A stretch of 64,000 nt of DNA from assembly GCA_026874595.1 (NCBI GenBank), contig CM049313.1, forward strand, positions 33,383,159-33,447,158, in the 5' to 3' direction. The position numbers were made by a program, and so were the translations under genes. Positions 44,601-56,900 of the stretch are shown here, piece by piece (within the stretch, counting starts at the first letter, position 1; each line of letters begins with the position of its first letter). The notes beneath the pieces are model-generated. The model saw only the letters and a list, made by a program, of their open reading frames with translations, did not search any database and was not told the DNA's origin. The DNA is from Sipunculus nudus. Lineage: Eukaryota; Annelida; Sipuncula; Golfingiida; Sipunculidae.

Positions 44601-47600
44601 TTTTCACATGCTGTCTGAACAAGAACACATGCACCATATACAGGATAGGCTTAAAGGGCTGCATTTGATTGGACAGATTCTCAGTGCCCTTCTGGTAATG
44701 CTAAACGTATTGCTAAAAATAGCAATAGAATTGTTTCTGGAGCTGCATAGACTAAGTATACATGAGTCATTAGATTGGTTAAATTCCCTTGTCAATTATT
44801 CATGAAATAGATGCCAGAGTGGCTCAATGAAGCAAGGTACATGGTAGCATAGTGGCCAGAGTTGTGCTTTTAGGAAGATGAGTGCTCCAAGAACCTTGAA
44901 TGTAAAAGCCCTAATCATATCTATCTGAAAGCGTCAGTTCAGGTATTGCATCAGGTCTGGTTTGTATCCTAGGTAAACCTGTGGCAACTTTTATATACAG
45001 CAGAACTTGTCGTGAGGGGACACCTGTGGGATATTGCCGAAGTGTCCCTACATTGCAGGTGTCCCTTCATGAGAGGTAGGAACAGATGCGGGTAGTGATA
45101 ATTGGTAAACACCTGGGTTTTCGGGAGTGGTCGGGACATTCAGCTGCTGTCGCCTGCAGGTGCACCCGCAATCATATTTGGATTATTTCACTTGCCAAAT
45201 TGTTCCTGTCAATCAGCATTTTGACGTCTTTTGCAGTTAGAGTTATAATTGTCAAATGCTGTCATAATTATTTTTGTAGCATTGAAATATTGACCAAAGT
45301 TTGCTGGCGCATACCACTCATCCGCTATGTTTATACAACAGAAAAAGACTCGGGTCAACCAATGTTGATGCTCATTGGTCAATTCAGTCATGTGATACGG
45401 AATTCCTGCGATGTACATAAGATATATGAATGAATTTAAATATGTACATTTCACAGCGTGCACGACGTGTCCTGCAGAGCTGCTCAGCTGGTACACTGGC
45501 GCAGTGTAACTGCTGGTCACTGATATATCGGACTTGGGTGTCAGTTCATGACAAGATTTTGGGCCATACATGACTGTCCCTGTCCACGTTTAGCAGGTGT
45601 TCAATCATGACAGGTCAGTTGGGAAATGGGTCGGCATATTGGCTTTGTGTCTGTACATTGAAGATGTCCGCTCATCCCCATGTCCCCTCACAGCAGGTCC
45701 TGCTGTATATAAATTTCACTTTATCCCTGGCTTATAGGTTATATACATTGTAGTCTTGTTATGTGATGTTGTGATTTTTTTTCAGATGTGCCCCCCTGGC
45801 TTTATGAGCGGAACCGGCAGCCATTCTTGTACAGAATGTTTTGCTGGGAGGAGTTGCTTTGATGGAACTTCGTTCACCACCCCGACTAACTGTGCAGCTG
45901 GCACGTACAGCCCACTTGGATCCCTTGTTTGTACCCCCTGTGATCCAGGTAAAAGAATCCTTGTGTTTATTACAAGTTTATCACAAAGACCACTTGTACA
46001 TCCAGATATTCCACATGGGATACAAAGGACTAAGATTATCTCAGACCCTATGTGTTGAATGTAATTTGAAAACAGCTTTTTAAGCAATAGTCTAGTTCAC
46101 CTCAAGTTTATGGTTTTACTCATTACCAAATTCTGAAAGGACATCATCTGAATAATGGTGTTTTAACACAAAGGTTATAGTGTCATTATTTATGTTTCTT
46201 ATTTATGTGTATGTGCATCATTTGAGCAGTGTTTATTTCTCATTTTCAGGGGATGAATTCTCAGTTTTATGCCAGTGTATGTTTTGTATGCCAATGTAAT
46301 GTTTTTACCTTTCCTAATATAATTTTGCTAGAACATTATTCAGGTATTGGGGAAAAAATGATGTCATCAGCACTGCATCAAGTGTTGAATCAGTTGTTTC
46401 ACATTTTACAAGTCGACTCTTAACATCTGATGCTTTACCCAATCAGATACCCAAATAGTAATGCTTCCATATAGACTGAAATTAAAGTACTTTCAGATAT
46501 AAAAATATTGACTTACAACTGCAGGTACATACAGTGGAGTAAGGGCCTCAAAGTGTGAGACCTGTCCTCCGGGAAAGCATTGTAATGATCCAGCAGTGAC
46601 CCCAGTCGACTGTAACACAGGAGAGTACAGCCTGGGTGGAAAGGTAATATCTTATTGGCGGAAAATAAATTCTGTCAATTTGTTGGATTTTCCAAGCTGT
46701 TTTATATTGTGGACTTTCTCCAAAATCATCATTTCCAAAAAAATGTTTTTACTGCACATAGTGTGAACTGGATAATCCATCTTTATTTGAGGTGTATACT
46801 CCACAGTGTACAGTTTACTTACATATATATATATATATAAGGTGGAGACTTGATTATGGTTCTCATGTAGTGGTAATACACTGCAGTCATCTCAGAGCTC
46901 TTTGTACTCTCACTGCTTTATAAAGCAAAATATTTTGGGTTAGACCACTGGTGTGGGCATAGACCAATGAGAGTATGGTATATGCATGGTGCATCTAGTT
47001 CAAATTGTAAACATGGAACACCCAGTCTCATTGGTGGATAACTTTGCCTCTGGCACAGGGCAAGGAATCAGACCAATGAGAGCTGGTGTTCCATTTTGGG
47101 TGGATGTCACTTGTTTAAAATGCTGGATGGGCAAAGAGATACCATGCTCTCATTGGTCTGATTACACTTCTTTGCACAGTGCACTCCATGGTTGAATCTT
47201 GCTTAATACAAAGCTGCCTGAGTAGAGTAAGACTTGTTGAATAGTCAGGACCTTATGTTACAGAAGATTTAAAATACAAATCAACTGTCTGGCTAAACCT
47301 TTCCTGTCTCATGTATGGTCAACAGTCAATAATGTCAGTATGTTATAACAAGAGAATCTGTAAAATTTATTTAAATAATTGCATCTGGCCACAATATAAT
47401 GGCAGCCAAGTAGTTATTTAGGCATTGTAGCATCGTGCTATCAGATCTGTTATGAGCTTGTTACAGATTGTAAGTAAAGTTATTTTTTGGAAGTATAATT
47501 TTGGTAAATGAATGAAATCTGTTACTTTGCATGAAAATACCTTAATGGACACTGATTTTACATTGTTGCAGGGTTTGACATGAAAATTGTTACATGTTAA

Positions 47601-47946
47601 CACAAGAGGAGATAGTTATCCTATTGGACCATGTGCATCAATAAACAAAGTGATAAATCAACCGAGAGGGAAGAAATAATGGTTAACATTACGTTTGTTT
47701 CAGGTCACTGCCTGTACCCAGTGCCCTGCAGGTCACAAGTGTGCCACTAAGACTGCAGCTCCGGTACCATGTGTATCAGGAGAATACGCCACAGTAGGTC
47801 AGACAACGTGCACCACTTGTCCGGCTGGTCAGCAGTGTCTGGACCCGGCTGCGGCTCCGACAAACTGTCCTGCTAACTATTACAGTGCTGCAGTAAGTCA
47901 GTCATTTGAGTGTCAGTCTACATATCTGTCTGTTTGTCTTTCTTTT

Positions 47947-47985
<39 letters not shown>

Positions 47986-50900
47986 TTGTAAGTCTACATA
48001 TCTGTCAGTTCTGCTGTCTACATGTCTGTCCATCTGTCTGTCTGTCATGCATGTCTTTTATTACTTAATTAGACGTAGGAAAGATGTGCTTCTTAGTGAT
48101 TACCATTGTGTTAATATTTATCAGCAAAGTTAAGATGCAAGTTGTATCTTCATTTCTGTGTGGCTGTTTGTTCTTTATGTATAAGTTATTTGTAGGTAAA
48201 ATCATAGGCTCTACAGTTGGATTTCAGTCAAATTTAGTGAAGAGGTGCATCTTTTGACAAATAGCTGTTGATCTTTATGTGGATGCTGTGTTATTTTTTC
48301 CCCTCTTTGTACATCTCTCTGTCAGCAAGGAATTGCCATTTGTACTGACATACAGTGAAGAAAGTTGGTATTATGAAAGAAGTTACAGTAAACATTTAAT
48401 TTTATGTGGTCTTGATTAAATTGGGGTATGAGATTCTACCATTATAATTATATTAAATCTGACTCAGAAGGCCAGAAAAAGTAAACAGATTATTTTCTCA
48501 GGCACTACACTTGTTGATTTTGATCAACCTGCACAAAAAATACTCATTGATATTCAGTAGAAATTTACTGATTTGTAGTTCCTGCTGCTTGGAAATTTCT
48601 TTCAAGAATATAAAATAATGATATTTGGATAAGAATGGCGTGCTTTTACCTATTTAGCTAAACAATTCTGTTGTTATCATGTTGTCCTCCTGATCACATT
48701 AAGATTTTATCAGAAACTTGTAATAAAAGATAAAATAAAAAATTTGCCCTACTCCTTTGACTCCTGAAGAAAATCTTCTCGGGGAAACGAATCTTTAATA
48801 ATATTCCTGTTGCCTCGTACGACCAACATGCTGTTGTGTTTTTCTCAGGGTCAGTCCCAGTGTGTGATTTGTCCAGCCGGCTACGCCTGTCCTGATCCTG
48901 CCACTAAGACCGCCTGTACTGCTGGTTCAGAGTATTCTCTGGCCGGGTCAACAACGTGCACCACTTGTCCTTCAGGCAGAGCATGTCCTTTCCCGAATGT
49001 AGCACCAGTTATCTGCCGGCCAGGACAGACTACTGGAGGGGTGACAGGACAGAGCACATGTACTGAGTGTCCTGCTGGCAGTGCTTGTGCAGACCCCACG
49101 TAAGTATGGATACAGTAAACACCAGCATACTAAATAATATGATAGGAAGCGAGTGCTACTCGAGGGGGTTACCTCCACATTAATATTATAAATAAAGTAT
49201 AGATTTAAGCTACTGTGTGACTAATGTGTATTCCCTGCAGTACAAAGTAGACACAGCGGAGCTTTGCTTATCCGAACACTGTTTATCGAAAAAATATTTT
49301 TATCCAGTTTAAAATATGAGAACCAAAATTTTGATAATTTATCCAAAATCCATACAATAAATAAATTTAAAAAATTTGTTAAAAAATCCAAGCAAATGTA
49401 TCAAGATTGGCAGGCATAATTAATGCAAATTTATTTTCCAGGACCAATAAGCAATAATTGTATCCCCAGACAAAGTCGGGGGATACCATGTTTTCATACC
49501 GGTCCCGCCGCCGCCGCCGCATATGAATCTTGTTGGCGCGATAACCCAAAAAATATTTCACAGAACTTTACCAAACTTGGTATATGTATAGATATGGGTA
49601 AGAGGACGACGCCTATTTAAAATGAGGTCATGACCTTTACTAGGAGAGTGTCCTTGACCTTGAATAGGTCCAATTTTGGGGAAAATCACACAAATTCTTT
49701 AATATCTCAAGAAATCTTGCATGGATTTATCCCAAAATCAAGTTGATGGAAGATCATGGATAGGGTTGTCATGTTCCAGAAACTGGTGGCGCCACCTATT
49801 ATTCTTTACTTGTTTTCGTGCTGTTTAATACCCCCAAAATTGCAACCTTACAGTACTATGAGCATTATAAGTCAAAAACTAATGGACAGATTTCTTTTAT
49901 TTTATGCATATACATAGGTATGGGTTATGGGATGATGTTTATTTAGATTGGGGTCATGACCTTTCCTATGAGAGTGGCTTTGACCTTGAATATTGCCATG
50001 TATGGTGAAAATCACACACCTCTTATGATATCTCCAGTGTTGATAGCCATATGGATTTCAAACATGACTTGTGTATGGCCCACCACTAAAGTAAGAACCC
50101 TATAGGTTCTAGGGTCATGAGGTCAAAGGTCAAGGTCACTGGACTGGCATCTTAAAAGATACTGTGGATGCATTTTAAGCCAAACTTTCATCCCAGGTCT
50201 TCCATCTTCAATATATAGCTCACTTGCCAATAGTGGATGATCCATATAAATTTTGGGGTCACAAGGTCAAAGGTCAAGGCCACAGGAGCTATCTGTCCAA
50301 AAATTAGTTTCTGGATGATAATTCCTTCTTTTATTGATGTATTGATTTCAAACTTGACTTATATATGTCCCACTGAAAAACCAAGACTCCAATTGATTTT
50401 GGGGTCATGAGGTCAAAGGTCAAGGTCACAGGACACATCTTTAAAAAGATTGTGGATGCATTTTCAGCCAAACATTTCATCTCAGACCTTTCATCTTGCG
50501 CATATAGTTCATCTGCCAATAGAAGAAGACCCCTATCAATTTTGAGGTCACAAGGTCAAAGGTGAAGGTCACAGGAGCCATCTGTCCAGAAATTAGTTTC
50601 TTGATGATAATTCCTTCTTTTATGGATGTATGGATTTCAAACTTGACTTGTATTTGACCCATTGGAAAAGCAAGACCTGAATTGATTTTAGGGTCATGAG
50701 GTCAAAGGTCAAGGTCACAGGACACATCTTTAGAAAAGATGTGGATGCATTTACAGCCAAACATTTCATCTCAGATCTTTCATCTTGCACATATAGTTCA
50801 CCTGCCAAGAGAGGAAGAACCCTATCAATTTTGAGGTCACAAGGTCAAAGGTGAAGGTCACAGGAGCCATCTGTCCAAAAATTAGTTTCTGGATGATAAT

Positions 50901-53900
50901 TCCTGTTTTTGTTGATGTATGGATTTCAAACTTGACTTGTATATGTCTCATTGGAAAAGCAAGATCCAAATTGATTTTGGGGTCATGAGGTCAAAGGTCA
51001 AGGTCACAGGACACATCTTTAGAAAGATGTGGATGCATTTTCAGCCAAACATTTCATCTCAGATCTTTCATCTTGCACATATAGTTCACCTGCCAAGAGA
51101 GGAAGACTCCTATCAATTTTGATGTCACAAGGTCAAAGGTGAAGGTCACAGGAGCCATCTGTCCAAAAATTAGTTTCTTGATGATAATTCCTCCTTTTAT
51201 TGATGTATGGATTTCAAACTTGACTTGTATATGTCCCATTGAAAAAGCAAGACTCCAATTGATTTTGGGGTCATGAGGTCAAAGGTCAAGGTCACAGGAA
51301 ATCTCTTTAAAAAGATTGTGGATGCATTTTCAGCCACACATTTCATCTCAGACCTTTCATCTTGCACATATAATTCATCTGCCAAGAGTGGAAGACCTAT
51401 ATCAATTTTGAGGTCCAGGGTCAAAGGTGAAGGTCACAGGAGCCATCTGTCCAAAAATTAGTTTCTGGATGATAATTCCTCCTTTTATTGATGTATAGAT
51501 TTCAAACTTGACTTGTATATGTCCCATTGGTAAAAGCAAGACCCGAATTGATTTTGGGGTCATGAGGTCAAAGGTCAAGGTCACAGGAAATCTCTTTAAA
51601 AAGATTGTGGATGCATTTTCAGCCAAACATTTCATCTCAGATCTTTCATCTTGCACATATAATTCATCTGACTAGAGTGGAAGACCCCTATCAATTTTGA
51701 GGTCAAAGGTGAAGGTCACAGGAGCCATCTGTCCAAAAATTAGTTTCTGGATGATAATTCCTGTTTTTATTGATGTATGGATTTCAAACTTGACTTGTAT
51801 ATGTCCCATTGGAAAAACAAGACCCAAATGGATTTTGGGGTCATGAGGTCAAAGGTCAAGGTCACAGGAAATCTCTCTAAAAAGATTGTGGATGCATTTT
51901 CAGCCAAACATTTCATCTCAGACCTTTCATCTTGCACATATAATTCATCTGCCGAGAGTGGAAGACTCCTATCAATTTTGAGGTCCAGGGTCAAAGGTGA
52001 ATGTCACAGGAGCCATCTGTCCAAAAATTAGTTTCTGGATGATAATTCCTGTTTTTATTGATGTATGGATTTCAAACTTGACTTGTATATGTCCCATTGG
52101 AAAAGCAAGATCCAAATTGATTTTGGGGTCATGAGGTCAAAGGTCAAGGTCACAGGACACATCTTTAGAAAAGATGTGGATGCATTTACAGCCAAACATT
52201 TCATCTCAGATCTTTCATCTTGCACATATAGTTCACCTGCCAAGAGAGGAAGACCCCTATCAATTTTGAGGTCACAAGGTCAAAGGTGAAGGTCACAGGA
52301 GCCATCTGTCCAAAACTTAGTTTCTGGATGATAATTCCTCCTTTTATTGATGTATGGATTTCAAACTTGACTTGTAGATGTCCCATTGGTAAAAGCAAGA
52401 CCCGAATTGATTTGGGGTCATGAGGTCAAAGGTCAAGGTCACAGGAAATCTCTTTAAAAAGATTGTGGATGCATTTTCAGCCAAACATTTCATCTCAGAC
52501 CTTTCATCTTGCACATATAATTCATCTGCCAAGAGTGGAAGACCTATATCAATTTTGAGGTCCAGGGTCAAAGGTGAAGGTCACAGGAGCCATCTGTCCA
52601 AAAATTAGTTTTTGGATGATAATTCCTCCTTTTATTGATGTATGGATTTCAAACTTGACTTGTATATGTCCCATTGGTAAAAGCAAGACCCGAATTGATT
52701 TTGGGGTCATGAGGTCAAAGGTCAAGGTCACAGGAAATCTCTTTAAAAAGATTGTGGATGCATTTTCAGCCAAACATTTCATCTCAGATCTTTCATCTTG
52801 CACATATAATTCATCTGCCTAGAGTGTAAGACCCCTATCAATTTTGAGGTCAAAGGTGAAGGTCACAGGAGCCATCTGTCCAAAAATTAGTTTCTGGATG
52901 ATAATCCCTGTTTTTATTGATGTATGGATTTCAAACTTGACTTGTATATGTCCCATTGGAAAAGCAAGACCCAAATTGATTTTGGGGTCATGAGGTCAAA
53001 GGTCAAGGTCACAGGAAATCTCTCTAAAAAGATTGTGGATGTATTTTCAGCCAAACATTTCATCTCAGACCTTTCATCTTGCACATATAATTCATCTGCT
53101 AAGAGTGGAAGACCCCTATCAATTTTGAGGTCAAAGGTGAAGGTCACAGGAGCCATCTGTCCAAAAATTAGTTTCTGGATGATAATTCCTCCTTTTATTG
53201 ATGTATGGATTTCAAACTTGACTTGTATATGTCCCACTGGTAAAAGCAAGACCCGAATTGATATTGGGGTCATGAGGTCAAATGTCAAGGTCACAGGACA
53301 CATCTTAAAAAAAAAAGATGTGGATGTATTTTTAGCAAAACATTTCATCTCTGATCTTTCATCTTGCACATGTAGTTAACCTGCCAAGAGAGGAAGAACC
53401 CTGTCAATTTTGAGGTCACAAGGTCAAAGGTTAAGGTCACAGGAGCCATCTGTCCAAAAATTACTTTCTGGATGATAATTCCTGCTTTATTGATGTATAG
53501 ATTTCAAACTGGACTTGTATATGTCCCATTGGAAAAGCAAGACCCGAATTGATTTTGGGGTCATGAGGTCAAAGGTCAAGGTCACAGGAAATCTCTTTAA
53601 AAAGATTAAGGTCACAGGACCAACATCTTCAACAAGATTGTGGATTGATAGATGAAAGAAACAATAAATATGCCAAGTGTCAGTATGCTGCTAAAAATGG
53701 GGGCCTATTCTTAAGGGGGGGGGCCTACTATGTCTGGGGATACTCTGGCACCTGCGGTGCCAAGAAATGTCTAGTTTCAGTGTATTTTATATCATTAAAC
53801 TAATGGGTAGCTTAACGAATATTTTTTTTGTCAAGGAATATTTTGGTCTGTCAGTATCTGATTGCATGCAATTTTATAATCACGGTGAATCTGCTAAACT

Positions 53901-56900
53901 GGTTTTAATTTCTATGATCAAAAACTGTGTTTCCTGAACTTTTCAGATAAACGACACTCTACTTCATTATCAATACTGGTATATTACTTGTTCTTGTATA
54001 GTTCACTTAGTTCCTGATGGCATTGTAGTAGCCCCTTCATGAAATAATGTTAAATTTTAACTGGATTTATAGGAAATTATTTTAAATGATCACTCCTTAT
54101 GGCACACTTGGCTTCAATCCTGACAGTTCATGACCAAAAATGGGTATTTAAGAGGAGATGCATGGTAAAGGTCGAGTAGTACCACTGTCTATTATTATAT
54201 AAAAATACAGGAAAATCCCACTAACACAGCCAACCATGGGACTTAAAACAGTGTCAAGTTATAATTATTATTATTGTTATAATAAAAAATAAAAAAAGTA
54301 ATTACAGTGAAACCTCGTTGTGTCGAAGTCGAAGGGACCCTCAGAAAACTTCGACACATCTGAGGTTCGACACAAGCGGGTTTTATTTGGTTATAATTTG
54401 ACTAGAGTTGTCCCGAATATTGAGTCTATAACTTCGAAATAATAATTCGACACAACGAAGTTTTACTGTATTATAATTATCATTATTATATTTTATAATA
54501 TATTTTATGTAGTTGTAGCAGTTGTATTGACAGTGGTAGCAGTAGTGTAGTTGTAGTAGTAGTAGTGGTGTTAGTGGTAGAAGCAGTGATAGTAATTTTA
54601 TATTGTGCTGTCAGGTAGACTTTACGTATAATTAATTATATCTCTTATTATTTTTATTGCAGTGTGGCTGCTGTAGCCTGTGCTGCTGGTTCATACAGCC
54701 TCGCTGGCGCTGCTTCATGCACGCCATGCCCCGGAGGCTACTTCTGTGCCTCTACAACCAGTGTCCCGACCGTGTGTGCTGCTGGAAGCTACGCAGAGGG
54801 TGGCAAATCATCCTGTACCCCCTGTACTGCAGGTTTCGCGTGCCCAAGTCGTGTTAATGGAACCTACGCATACCCTTGTCCAACAGGTAATGTTACACAG
54901 TAATGTGTAATATACCGTAATTTCATACTGTAATGTGTATTACTCATTAATAATATATTCATGTATGTAACTAATGTTACACTGTAATGTGTAAAGCTGA
55001 ATTAAATGCCTTTTTAGTGCATGTGATATTTTACAAACTTCATCAAACATACTTGCAATATTACACTGACCAGTTGGTTTTTGATATTTTCTTGATGCAC
55101 ATTGTACATTTGATACGGTATGTAACATATCATTTGTATTGTGTGAATGTAATGCTGTCATATTACACTGTGTCATACTGTATAAATACATATCATGCCT
55201 AAACAAAATTTGTGATATTACAATATTTTGGAAATTGTATTACATTGTAATCATATCTTTTGTTACTATTTATATGTGATGTATTAAAACTGTGAACTAC
55301 ATATATTGAATAATGCAATGTTATGCAATATGTGTTATTTTTTGTCTAATAAATTAGATAGACAGGATATTTTTATATTTAATTTGACATTTGCTACTAT
55401 TGTATTACAATATTTGTCATATTATATTTAATTTGTTTCTGTTTGTAGGCACCTATGCACCTACAGGCTCTGTGGTGTGCACAGTTTGTCCTCCTGGTTT
55501 CTTCTGTCCTGATGTCACCACGGCAACACAGACTGCCTGCCCTGCTGGCACTTATTCCTTATCCGGCCAAACAGCCTGCACTCCATGTCCCGCGGGATGG
55601 CAATGTCCCGCTGCTGATGGTTCCCAGAATGCCCAGTGTTCACCTGGTTATCATGCATCAGGCAGCCAAACTGCTTGTAATCCATGCCCAGCTGGTCACG
55701 AATGTCCAAGCACAACCTCGGGGGTCGAGATCCCATGCACCGCAGGAACTTACTCGATTGGTCTACAGACTCAGTGTACGGTATGCCCACCAGGAAAAGA
55801 ATGCCCGTCCACCACAGCAGCTACGGAAAACGACTGTGCCGCAGGCTCTTACAGCAAAGGAGGCCAGGCAGCCTGTATACAGTGCCCAGCAGGGTACGCC
55901 TGCCCCACAAGGTTTGCAGATGTTGTCTTGCAGTGCGCGCAGAACACGTACGCTGAAGCTGGATCAGAGGTGTGTACCCCATGTGAAGCAGGGAAGGAGT
56001 GTCCAAACACCAGTCAAGCAGGAACAGCCTGTGCTGCTGGTCATTACAGCCTGGGTCTACAAGCAGCTTGCACACCCTGTCCTATCGGCCATTTCTGTGC
56101 TGACCCAGCAGTGGCACCCCAGCCCTGCCCAGAGGGAGAATTCACAAACAAAACGGCTCAGACATCATGCCAGGCATGTGAACCTGGTTACGCATGTTTA
56201 GAAGGCAGCACTTCGAACCGACCATCCAATAACAAGTGCCCACAAGGTTACTACTGTGCCGACGGTAAAACGAAAACTGAGTGTCCAAAAGGAACGTACG
56301 GAAACATGACGGGAGCAACCACTGAAGCTGAAGGCTGTGCTGACTGTCCACAAGGGTACTATTGCCCCCCAGCTACTGATGGTTATCCTAATCTGAAACT
56401 ACAATGTGCCCGGGGTTATTACTGTCCTACCAAAACAGGGGATTACAAGGATAACCCTTGCCCTGCTGGTAAATACTATCCTGATCGCGGAGCCGTGGCC
56501 CAGACGGAGTGCAAGGATTGTCCAGCAGGTCGTTTCTGCCAGGCTGGGACAGCTGATTATAACTGCAAGGACTGTGCCTGCCCACGTGGCCACTACTGTC
56601 CCAAGGGAATTACTACCCCAACAAAATGCCCTGCTGGAGAATACACAGAAGAAGAGGGCGCCACTGGTGTTGAATTTTGCAAGTCATGTCCCGCTGGTAG
56701 TTATTGTGTGTCGGGTACATCTGGACCAGTTAAGTGTGAACCTGGTACCATGAACCCAATGGTTGGGCGAGGCCTTGCTACAGACTGTGTGGCTTGTCTG
56801 TCAGGCTGGGCATGCACCAAAGCAGGACTGACTGAACCTGATTACCCATGTTCCCCTGGGTACTATTGCCCTGGCGGCAACCACCGCCCAAACCAAACAG

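Noticed and set aside
45086-45571. 115- and 120-codon open frames on opposite strands
   Set aside because: Both lie inside the 708-bp TA-flanked element, overlap each other and show no transposase motifs.
50319-53379. Many overlapping open frames of 60-151 codons on both strands
   Set aside because: They repeat the same peptide every ~288 bp on both strands and lie within the element B2 satellite; no domain is recognisable.
55391-55448. ATG with a hydrophobic leader (MLLLYYNICHIIF...) running in frame into exon 26, resembling a signal peptide
   Set aside because: The codons are the T-rich branch/pyrimidine region before a good acceptor, which always translates as Phe/Leu. Similar leaders precede exons 10, 21 and 29. 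Phase and module continuity with exon 25 support splicing.
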